NCBI RefSeq assembly: GCF_012849215.1
Contig: NZ_CP051682.1
Location: forward strand, 1,612,001-1,676,000
Reading direction: 5' to 3'
DNA length: 64,000 bases
Source: Mucilaginibacter robiniae
GTDB lineage: Bacteria > Bacteroidota > Bacteroidia > Sphingobacteriales > Sphingobacteriaceae
The notes beneath the pieces were generated by a model that worked only from the letters and a program-made list of their open reading frames with translations, was not told the origin of the DNA and did no database searches. Shown here one piece after another: positions 56,820 through 64,000 of the stretch. The position numbers were made by a program, and so were the translations under genes. Every line of letters starts with the position of its first letter. Positions within the stretch are counted from its first letter, which is position 1.

Positions 56820-59800
56820 TTACGACTGATAATAATCTTGGAATACTTCTTCTAAAGGGGAGATAAGCTGAGCGGCAGCTTGCTGAAAGTGCTGAAATCC
56901 ATCTATAGAATCAAACCGCCCCTTATGATAGGCGCTGAGAATATAACGGTCTTGCAGCGGAAAATTAAAATCGTTTACTTTCTTTGTTAATTTACTATAA
57001 TAATCATCTAAGGTTAAACTGAGCACTTCACTTGGCTGCTTAAATAAATCAGGATAAAAAGGTATCATCTCAGCATGTCCGCGCTTATACAAATCTATTA
57101 ATCCACAAATACGGCTCATAGCTTCATCGGATGCTATCGGGTTAGCGGTAAACACCTTTTCTTTTTGCGCAGAAATAAATTTCAGGGTTATATCCTGACC
57201 AGCGGCACGTAATGCCAGATACCGAATGTATGCATCTATGAGATATTTGCATTCATTTTTTGACCAGGATATATATACCAGCTGACCATTATAGATGTTG
57301 CCCAGTTGTCCTTTCAAGGAAGTGCTACCCATCTTCAGATCGACGGAGATCACTTTTTCTACTTGTCCACGGACACATTCCCTAAGTAGCTCCCTCACTG
57401 GTGAGACCACTTCCTCTATCGCTCTCAAGGATATGTCTGCCATCTGTTTTAAAGGCAAGCGTCCTGTTTTTACCAATTGTACCCGAAGTTCATCAAGTGT
57501 GGAAGTATCAGCTGCCAGGAGGTCCGGGCGTAATGCCCACTGCTGTAAAGCATCTAGCTCAAACAACTCCGTTTCACTCAATAACACTGAATCCAGTTCA
57601 TAAAATATCTCCAGCACATGATTGTAGTACCCCTTACAAGGATTTTTAAAAAAGGCGATAAAGGAGTTCAGCGCAATATCATCAAAAGCCATATAAGTGC
57701 CCGGTTCTGTCCGCTGTAATTCCGGCATGAGGCTGGTACCGATCTGCGAAAGATAATTGTAAAGTTTCGGATCACCTTGGTTGTACAGGTTGCTGTAAAG
57801 ATGCAGAGGTTGCCGGGTAATTAGTGCTTTGCGCACATCATGCTCATGAGAGATAATAGCTTGAATGTAATCGAGTAGCTCGTCCACCACAGCTGAAGGG
57901 GGGATATTAGAATTATCCTTGACGCTTTGCCCAATATAGCTGATATATAATCGCTCTCTCGCTGAGAGTAAAGTCTCCAGGAAGAGGTGCTTATCATTGT
58001 CTTTAATATTCCGGTCACCTTTGCGCCGCTCTTTCTCTAATAGGCTGAAACTGGTAATAGTTTCTTTCCTTGGAAAAGTATCAAAGTTCATGCCCAGCAT
58101 GGCTACGACACGAAATGGAATACTGCGCATAGGAATCAGCGAGCAAAAGGTAATTCCACCAGCTGCAAAATGGTGCGCATTGTTACTGGCTGACAAAAAT
58201 TGTAGAAAATGATGAGTAAAGACTTCGTAACTCAGCTTCTCTTGGAGAATAGACTCCATGACGTTGTATTTTCCTAATTCATGTAAGAGTTGGTGCAATT
58301 CCTCGCCAGCTTCCTTCTCAGGCTCACATATAAGATTATAAACAATATCCTCAATATAGCTTACCCATTCCCCCATTGACCGGGGATGTCTCCGGTATTC
58401 GATAAAACTAATCAGCACCTTGCAGAAATGGCAAAAGCGAACTACTTCTTCTGCGGCTCGTCCTTCTACTATATCCAAGGGATATAAGCTGTCGTCACCG
58501 ATCAAAACCGCTTCCTCACCACTCAGACATAGCCCGTAAATAATTCGTTCCAATCCATATTCCCAACTGACATAAACTGTCTCATCTTCCGTCTCACCAG
58601 CAATTCCAAACCGGATGTTAGCATTATCAACCATTTTGCGGATCAAGGCCATATCCTGTATGCCAAAGCGTCGTCTTATATAGCTAGAATCCAGTAATTG
58701 CAGCACCGATTCCGCTTTGAAAGAATGCTCCTGTACCTGTAAAATCAGGCGCAGTGCTGCAGAGATACTGTCGTTACTGGCAAAACTTTCATCGGCGATA
58801 GTGTAGGGAAACGGGTATGGCGCATTGTTAAATACCGCTTTGATATACGGGGCATAAGCGTCCACATTCGTGACCATAACCAAAATGTCTTGAGGAGACA
58901 AGTCCATCTTTTGTTGATCAATAAGATTGACTAAATAATTATATAGCGATTCCACCTCCCTTACAGCAGTATAGCAATTATTTATTGTGAGCGAGCCGTC
59001 GGTCAACATCGCTGCTGTAACCTGACTGCGCTCACTGGCGGAACGATTATAATAGATGTCCTGCTGTATTTCTGCAAGCAGGCAATGACCGCTTGGTGCT
59101 ACTTGGGTGATTTCCTGATAAGCATTTAGGAAATTATCATCTTGAAACAGTAAAGTAAACGAATTCTGAATTAGTCTTCCCCAATTTAATAGCAATGGAT
59201 TACCTATGACAGTAACATCTGGATTGATCTGTCCTCGTTTTTTCATCGCTAGCAGTTGCCGTTCAGTTCGGTCCTCAAACCAATACAACTCTGGCGCTGG
59301 ATTGAGCACATGAAAAGAGGTTGTGATATAGTTGCCTAACCTTGAGAGTAACGCAATATGATATTCAGTTATAACGGAAAGACCAAATAAATGCAGAGCA
59401 GGCATTTTCATGCGTAATAATTGCTGATAACCAGGCTCTTGAAGTTTATCTAAAACATATTGCCTGAGAATTGTCTTATCCGGCGAAATACCTTCGGTAA
59501 CGTTCTGCATTTTGATCCACAGGTACTGCTGCCAGTCATCTGAGGTGCAGCTTTCGAGTGAGGAGCTATTCCACTCCGTGATGATTTCCGGACGATATAT
59601 CTGATACTGATCAAACAAATCTGCAACCTTCTCGGCAAGGGCAATCCGCTTGACATCCTTATTGATAACCTTCTCATAATATGTAGCAATTACCGGAAAC
59701 CTATTCCTGAAATCAGGCTCGTCCAGGAACTGATAAATAAGCCAGCAATAGTTACCAGGAGTAACACCAGAATTGTAAGGCCCATCGAACAAGCGATATA

Positions 59801-60014
59801 GTTCATAGACTAACTCCGAGGGCTTTATAAATCTGTAATTTGCTGCAATACCCAGCGTATTTGCAAGTTGTTGCTTTAACCAGTTGTTCATTCCTTCCGT
59901 CTGAGTAATGATATAGTACGGCTGGAAAACATGGTGACGTTGCTGTATAAGTTCAGCACATAATTGCTGAGCCAGTTGCTCTAAGGAGTTAGAAGCATTG
60001 AGTCGTAAGGCCAT
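56820..60014 (-). CDS. recC: RecC-type exodeoxyribonuclease V gamma subunit
   Basis: A 1064-residue protein. It begins with the RecC signature: LEQLAQQLCAELIQQ, then YYIITQTEGMNNWLKQQLANTLGIAANYRF, very like the E. coli LVQSPGMAQWLQ..FGIAAN stretch. Further on, FRVVAMLGMNFDTFPRKETITSFSLLEKERRKGDRNIKDNDKHLFLETLLSARERLYISYIGQSVKDNSNIPPS matches the E. coli LLGMNDGVYPR and GDRSRRDDDRYLFLE blocks closely. RecC is an inactivated helicase that holds RecB and RecD and, in enterics, reads the Chi site; Chi recognition here is untested. It is 28 bp downstream of recD and 3 bp upstream of recB. Confidence 0.93.
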   Translation of the reverse strand: MALRLNASNSLEQLAQQLCAELIQQRHHVFQPYYIITQTEGMNNWLKQQLANTLGIAANYRFIKPSELVYELYRLFDGPYNSGVTPGNYCWLIYQFLDEPDFRNRFPVIATYYEKVINKDVKRIALAEKVADLFDQYQIYRPEIITEWNSSSLESCTSDDWQQYLWIKMQNVTEGISPDKTILRQYVLDKLQEPGYQQLLRMKMPALHLFGLSVITEYHIALLSRLGNYITTSFHVLNPAPELYWFEDRTERQLLAMKKRGQINPDVTVIGNPLLLNWGRLIQNSFTLLFQDDNFLNAYQEITQVAPSGHCLLAEIQQDIYYNRSASERSQVTAAMLTDGSLTINNCYTAVREVESLYNYLVNLIDQQKMDLSPQDILVMVTNVDAYAPYIKAVFNNAPYPFPYTIADESFASNDSISAALRLILQVQEHSFKAESVLQLLDSSYIRRRFGIQDMALIRKMVDNANIRFGIAGETEDETVYVSWEYGLERIIYGLCLSGEEAVLIGDDSLYPLDIVEGRAAEEVVRFCHFCKVLISFIEYRRHPRSMGEWVSYIEDIVYNLICEPEKEAGEELHQLLHELGKYNVMESILQEKLSYEVFTHHFLQFLSASNNAHHFAAGGITFCSLIPMRSIPFRVVAMLGMNFDTFPRKETITSFSLLEKERRKGDRNIKDNDKHLFLETLLSARERLYISYIGQSVKDNSNIPPSAVVDELLDYIQAIISHEHDVRKALITRQPLHLYSNLYNQGDPKLYNYLSQIGTSLMPELQRTEPGTYMAFDDIALNSFIAFFKNPCKGYYNHVLEIFYELDSVLLSETELFELDALQQWALRPDLLAADTSTLDELRVQLVKTGRLPLKQMADISLRAIEEVVSPVRELLRECVRGQVEKVISVDLKMGSTSLKGQLGNIYNGQLVYISWSKNECKYLIDAYIRYLALRAAGQDITLKFISAQKEKVFTANPIASDEAMSRICGLIDLYKRGHAEMIPFYPDLFKQPSEVLSLTLDDYYSKLTKKVNDFNFPLQDRYILSAYHKGRFDSIDGFQHFQQAAAQLISPLEEVFQDYYQS

Positions 60015-60042
60015 AAGGATAGGTCAAGGATAAAATATTAGT

Positions 60043-61839
60043 CTAAATAGCGGCTTCAAAACGTTGGCTAATACCAGATGCACGTTTGATCTTTCGACTA
60101 CAGGCACCTATTATAACATCTGGTGCTCCCTGTAGATAGACTTTGTGCTTTGCCCGAGTAATGGCGGTATACAGTAGCTCCCGAGTCAGTAAGGAAACAT
60201 CTTCAGAAGCTGGCAGTAGAACATATGCCTGGTCAAACTCGGAACCCTGGCTCTTATGAATGGTCATGGCATATACCGGCTCTGATGCTCCCAAGTACCC
60301 CGGCGTAACCGAGAATAAGTTACCATCCCGATCCTCAAACCACGCTTTCATCGTACCATTAGCATCCTTTCGAATAATGCCGATATCGCCGTTAAATAAG
60401 CCAAGCGGATAATTATTTGCTGTAATAATAATTGGTTTATGCTCATAAAACTCTCCGTTAAGACTAATGAAACCTTTGTATTCCAAAAATTTCTCGATCC
60501 TTCGGTTAACAGCAAGCACTCCCTGTTCACCTTCCCGTACAGCGCACAACACCCGAAGCTGTTGCAGCTTTTGTAAAGCCAGGCGGATATCTTCTTCTTG
60601 AATAAATGCGCTGTATCCTATAATAAATTTCTGAAAATATTCTGGTTGTTGATGGGTAAACACCTCTATATCATCTTCTTGACGAACAGTATTGATAAAC
60701 TGCAAGAGCAAAGACTCATCATTATTCAAGATAGCCTTGCTGAATACACCGATGCCACTGTAGCCAGAAAAGCGGTGGCTATATGTCAGTTCAATTGTAT
60801 GATTGATCAGCGGATGTCCTGCTTCAGACGCATGTTTTGAAGCTCCTATCTGCCGGCTAGGATTGTCAATTAATGCATTGATAAAACCCAAGCGAGCAGG
60901 ATGGAATTTGTTAATATGAGCTTGGCAGAGATCCCCAAATAAACTACCTGCCTCAACAGAGGCCAGCTGATTTTTATCTCCTAACAAGATCAACCGGGTA
61001 TGCTCTCCGACCGCATCCAATAACTTAGACATTAATGCAGCATCGATCATGGACGCTTCATCTACTATAATCACGTCAAAATCGAGAGGGTTTCGACGGT
61101 GATGACGGAAATGATGGCTGTCTGGTATCGCTTTGAGCAAACGGTGAATGGTTACCGGCTGCAGGGATTGAAACAGGGCTGAATTTTCTGGACTTTTTCC
61201 TGCAGAGGCCTTTTTGAGTGATTCACCTAAGCGCGCAGCTGCCTTTCCAGTGGGTGCAGCCAATGCTACTTTCAAGGCTGGCTGAACTTTAAAGAGCAGT
61301 ATAAGTGTCTTGGCGACTGTTGTGGTTTTACCCGTTCCAGGGCCACCGGTAATAATCGTAAAATTATTTAACAGGGCTGTCACTGCAGCCGTCATTTGCC
61401 AATCTGCTTGTTCTTGGTTATATGGGTCTGGTATAATTCCGTTAAATAATTCCCTTAAAAAGGCCGCTTGCTCTTGTAGGTGACTTACTCTTTCTGCATA
61501 AAGTGCATGTTCCTGGGATATCAGCTTTAAGATTTGCTCTAAAATAATAGTTTCATACCGGTAATAACGATGAAGATACAAATGATTGTTACATAGCATG
61601 AACGGTTTACGATCAGTGTTAGCTGAACCCACCAAAATATCCGTATAAAGTAGCTCCATCTGCAGACCTCTTTGTTGTAAAGCAGTAGGTAGGTTAGTCG
61701 CTTCAGCCTCGGATTCCGCCAAGTTTAGGCATATATGTCCTTCCTGAAGCTTTTTAAACAATAAATATGCATAGGGCTGTATGATTTCGCTTTTAAAAAA
61801 CAAGGCAAACTGATGATGAACATCCTCCAGTGTTTCCAT
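60043..61839 (-). CDS. recD: RecD-type exodeoxyribonuclease V alpha subunit (SF1B helicase)
   Basis: About 598 residues from the ATG at 61839 (METLEDVHHQF); an ATG at 61872 adds 11 residues. The helicase core holds ADWQMTAAVTALLNNFTIITGGPGTGKTTTV (Walker A GGPGTGKT at 165-172), APTGKAAARLGESLK, FDVIIVDEASMIDAALMSKLLDAV, LLGDKNQLASVEAGSLFGDL and, near the end, MTIHKSQGSEFDQAYVLLP and LYTAITRAKHKVYL. The motifs and the position next to recC make it the RecD partner of RecBC, not a stand-alone RecD2. It is the first of the recD-recC-recB run. A 408-bp gene-free stretch precedes it. Confidence 0.93.
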   Translation of the reverse strand: METLEDVHHQFALFFKSEIIQPYAYLLFKKLQEGHICLNLAESEAEATNLPTALQQRGLQMELLYTDILVGSANTDRKPFMLCNNHLYLHRYYRYETIILEQILKLISQEHALYAERVSHLQEQAAFLRELFNGIIPDPYNQEQADWQMTAAVTALLNNFTIITGGPGTGKTTTVAKTLILLFKVQPALKVALAAPTGKAAARLGESLKKASAGKSPENSALFQSLQPVTIHRLLKAIPDSHHFRHHRRNPLDFDVIIVDEASMIDAALMSKLLDAVGEHTRLILLGDKNQLASVEAGSLFGDLCQAHINKFHPARLGFINALIDNPSRQIGASKHASEAGHPLINHTIELTYSHRFSGYSGIGVFSKAILNNDESLLLQFINTVRQEDDIEVFTHQQPEYFQKFIIGYSAFIQEEDIRLALQKLQQLRVLCAVREGEQGVLAVNRRIEKFLEYKGFISLNGEFYEHKPIIITANNYPLGLFNGDIGIIRKDANGTMKAWFEDRDGNLFSVTPGYLGASEPVYAMTIHKSQGSEFDQAYVLLPASEDVSLLTRELLYTAITRAKHKVYLQGAPDVIIGACSRKIKRASGISQRFEAAI

Positions 61840-62247
61840 TTCGGTTAGGTTAAATATTGAAAGTATACACAAAGTGAGAGAATCACAAATTCCTTTAAAA
61901 TCAGATAAATCGCCTAATATAGATTACTAACCTTATTAGATAAAAAATTATCAAAATCTATTTACATTGTGATATTATGCATAAGTAAATATATGTCTAT
62001 TAATTTTAATTGATTCGAATTACTAATCTTGCAACGATAGTATTCAAATTTAATTGGCAAATCGATTCATGCCTTCGCTAATTTGATCTAAAATTTCTCT
62101 TTCACACCTACAAGAAATAATCTGAAAATTTTGTAGTAAATGAAAAATGCATTTATTAAAAATAATTAATACAGTTAATTAGGCTAGTTTTAGATCTTAA
62201 AAAGGTGACTCTTTCTTGACTTTTACTAACCTAAATAGGCGTTTGAT
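61840..62247 (-). other. Gene-free leader region of the recDCB operon with a candidate promoter
   Basis: 408 bp, very AT-rich, with no convincing coding frame. On the minus strand a TTTG (complement at 62058-62061) stands 18 bp before TATCGTTG (complement 62032-62039), one base away from the TAnnTTTG consensus. This would give a leader of roughly 190 nt before recD. Nothing else recognisable is seen. Confidence 0.4.
62032..62061 (-). promoter_or_regulatory. Candidate promoter for recD
   Basis: Minus strand: TTTG, 18-bp spacer, TATCGTTG. The -7 box has one mismatch. This is the best-spaced pair in the region. Confidence 0.35.
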
Positions 62248-62394
62248 TCAGCGCTTTTCTCCGGGTTTATGGATGTGAGGTTTCAACCCTGGGTGCTTGG
62301 GTTGATTCGGCGGGTCGACTCGTCTCCTTCTATCATCACTCCCATCTTCTTTCTTTGGCTTAGCCCCTGGTTTGATCACTTTTATTTCTTTCAT
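62248..62394 (-). CDS. Small basic proline-rich protein, 48 residues
   Basis: An ATG (complement at 62392-62394) opens a 48-codon frame to a TGA (complement at 62248-62250). The product is hydrophilic and strongly basic: it starts MKEIKVIKPGAKPKK, has an acidic-then-arginine patch (EDGSDDRRRR), a Pro/Asn/Gln stretch and a His/Lys/Pro tail ending HKPGEKR. The frame coincides closely with a stretch of visibly higher G+C inside an AT-rich intergenic region, which is what a real gene would do. No family is recognised. It lies between the DUF4236 gene and recD in the same orientation; it could encode an accessory nucleic-acid-binding peptide, but that is a guess. Confidence 0.5.
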   Translation of the reverse strand: MKEIKVIKPGAKPKKEDGSDDRRRRVDPPNQPKHPGLKPHIHKPGEKR

Positions 62395-62597
62395 ATCTTC
62401 AACTACTAATTTATTCAATAAAGTTAAGTATGATTGTGATCAATATATTACGGAAAGCCGTACTCTGATTCAATATCAATAACTCACAATTAAATTGCCT
62501 TTGCAGAAACGCACCAAAACGAAGCATTCTGCATCTGACTGATTAGAATAAATTCTATACGCCTAGAATGTTGCGTTACTCATCATCCAGAACAAAT

Positions 62598-63968
62598 CTA
62601 TCTAATTACTAGTTGCGATTGCAAATTGCCAATACCTCTCAAAAAGTTGGCAAAGGAATCCATTGCACCTTGTTTGGATGTTGTAATAACTTCGTAGAGC
62701 CCAGTATCAGAGGTAAGTGTATACTGCGAATAAGCACAAATGGGGATTTGACGGTTGTTGTTGAACCGGCGGTCTGGGCCACCTCGCTTATTGACATAGC
62801 GCCAGGTTTGATCCACGACTTGGGCATCGTAAGGGACACCTTCATCTTCAATAAAGCGCGTCGTTGAACCCTTAATACAAAGATTTCTATAGAAAATGGC
62901 GGCAAACGTATTCCCCCTTTTGACAAGCAGTCGCTCCGGCAAAAAATAGAAATGCAGGTTGCTGAGCTTTAAACAGGGGATAGCGACATTCGTAACAAAA
63001 TGAGGCAACGGAGCCTGATTGCCGGAAATACTGCGTATGGGCGTCCTACTAATCAACTGGCCAGCACCCGCATTTCGCTTGAAATCATTGGTTTTCTGCT
63101 TGTTTAAATACTGCCATATTCTGACTGAGCGGGCAAAAGTATTAAAATGACCACTAAACTCCTGATAGATACGCTGGAATTGCTCATCCATATCGTAGTG
63201 CAGTTCTATCTCAAAGCGCTTTCGGTCAAGCTTTTTTAGCCAAACAATCAAAGGGGTGAAAAATGTCAACATCCCGAATAGCTCAAAGACTGCATAAGTG
63301 TTCGATAGATAGGTTTGCGTCCCGGTTTCTTGGTCATGGTGTACATGTTCCACTTCAGCAAAGCGGCGGTTGATATAGCCGGAGGAACTATCTATGCGTA
63401 CTTGCAGCCATTTAGAGTGAGTGGAATCCAAAAGAATGAACGTTTGCCCGCTGGTCGCCGCCTTCACTATGGCAGATTTTGCCGTAGGATGCTGCCGGAT
63501 ATTTACACCAATATTCGAGGTAACCTTAGCCAAGGTGCTGTCGGTCACCGGCCGGATAACTGTAGTACGAGTTCCGAATGAAGAAAATAACAGTACCATG
63601 ATTAAAATGACCATGGGAAGCACGCCTAACCATCCTACATAGGATAGCTGCCCGGCTTTTTGGGTGAGTTCGTTGACAAAATCTTTAGAGTCAGTATCTG
63701 TTAACTGGTCAATGTCTGCGGATGCAATCTGGTATAGTTGAGCAGAGGACATCCGTTGCGGCTGTAGTGAAGGCAGATGAGGTGGTGCTTCAACTCCTGA
63801 AATTTTACGGCGATAACTGATCCCATGAGAACTGAGATTGACATAAGTGCCCTTCGGTCCCATGTTAACGCGTGCGCCTTTGACGCCGACGGAATAGCTG
63901 ATACCGCTTTTGGAAAAATTGATTCTAAACGGTCCGGAACCCAATGATTTTCGATAAGACCAACCCAT
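62598..63968 (-). CDS. DUF4236 and SH3-like domain membrane protein
   Basis: A 456-residue protein. Residues 1-56 are the DUF4236 module (MGWSYRKSLGSGPFRINFSKSGISYSVGVKGARVNMGPKGTYVNLSSHGISYRR), a Gly/Ser-rich fold of unknown role. A membrane helix lies at about 112-131 (YVGWLGVLPMVILIMVLLFSSF). An SH3b-like domain at about 150-205 is visible (NIGVNIRQHPTAKSAIVKAATSGQTFILLDSTHSKWLQVRIDSSSGYINRRFAEVEHV). A second membrane segment is near 222-242. The C-terminal half is cytosolic and unrecognised, ending in a helical tail. It is the rightmost gene of the window and faces the recDCB cluster in the same orientation, 203 bp from the small ORF; membership in the same island is likely but not proven. 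Confidence 0.75.
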   Translation of the reverse strand: MGWSYRKSLGSGPFRINFSKSGISYSVGVKGARVNMGPKGTYVNLSSHGISYRRKISGVEAPPHLPSLQPQRMSSAQLYQIASADIDQLTDTDSKDFVNELTQKAGQLSYVGWLGVLPMVILIMVLLFSSFGTRTTVIRPVTDSTLAKVTSNIGVNIRQHPTAKSAIVKAATSGQTFILLDSTHSKWLQVRIDSSSGYINRRFAEVEHVHHDQETGTQTYLSNTYAVFELFGMLTFFTPLIVWLKKLDRKRFEIELHYDMDEQFQRIYQEFSGHFNTFARSVRIWQYLNKQKTNDFKRNAGAGQLISRTPIRSISGNQAPLPHFVTNVAIPCLKLSNLHFYFLPERLLVKRGNTFAAIFYRNLCIKGSTTRFIEDEGVPYDAQVVDQTWRYVNKRGGPDRRFNNNRQIPICAYSQYTLTSDTGLYEVITTSKQGAMDSFANFLRGIGNLQSQLVIR

Positions 63969-64000
63969 AAGCTAGTTTTGTAGATTCTGATAATAAGATT

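Noticed and set aside
53373..60014. AddA/AddB instead of RecB/RecC
   Set aside because: RecC hallmark blocks (FGIAAN-type, GMN...PR, GDR..KDNDKHLFLE) and a neighbouring RecD make RecBCD clear. AddB would have Fe-S cysteines and no RecD partner.
60598..60840. 80-codon plus-strand ORF in recD
   Set aside because: Antisense to the RecD helicase; no family resemblance.
47178..64000. Attachment-site repeat of the tRNA-Val 3' end
   Set aside because: No copy of the tRNA 3' segment was found by eye in the rest of the window, so no att site is claimed.

Overview
The window is a chromosomal segment from a Bacteroidota bacterium, most likely of the Sphingobacteriaceae (Mucilaginibacter/Pedobacter type). 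Evidence for this is the ActA/ActB alternative complex III genes, Bacteroidota-specific families (DUF2480, DUF3109, DUF6427, OMP_b-brl_3, a TraR/DksA protein without zinc cysteines), and promoters of the TTTG-N19-TAnnTTTG kind, the clearest lying in front of the tRNA-Val gene. The genus is an inference.

Positions 1-47,000 are mostly ordinary core genome. From the left: the start of actB, and actA (respiratory alternative complex III); a deoxyhypusine-synthase-like gene; an outer-membrane protein; a large GAF/PAS hybrid histidine kinase; glyA and scpA; a GAF-PAS protein that keeps a phospho-acceptor-type helix but has no ATPase; dxs; and a minus-strand block with a gmd-like fragment, rfbA, DUF3109, DUF3108 and DUF2480 genes, a PpiD-type isomerase, lptC, an outer-membrane protein, coaX, purQ, a DUF6427 gene and a glycosyltransferase. 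Then come an ABC exporter, an RluB-type pseudouridine synthase with a long disordered N-terminus, a lytic transglycosylase, uvrA, a DUF4097 protein, an intact IS1182-family insertion sequence, lspA, a TraR/DksA gene, ileS (altered signature motif), an S41 peptidase, a TonB-receptor-like barrel divergent from a LytS/LytTR two-component pair, an SDR protein without the catalytic Tyr/Lys, recO and a small hypothetical gene.

From the tRNA-Val gene (47,103) to the right edge the character changes. Seven genes and one unlisted small ORF all lie on the minus strand. In transcription order they are a DUF4236/SH3 membrane protein, a 48-codon basic ORF, recD, recC, recB, a membrane-anchored TerB_N-type protein, a BrxD-like P-loop ATPase and a BrxHI-like DExH helicase. 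recC and recB are 3 bp apart; the last three genes overlap or nearly touch. None of the other BREX genes (methylase, PglZ, BrxC/PglY) is present. The block looks like an accessory DNA-processing, probably anti-phage, island beside a tRNA gene. It joins a complete RecBCD-type nuclease/helicase to a TerB-ATPase-helicase module. This is the most promising candidate for an undescribed system in the window; its function is inferred, not shown.

Strong intrinsic terminators separate most transcription units and are listed. No CRISPR array, rRNA, integrase or phage structural gene was seen.
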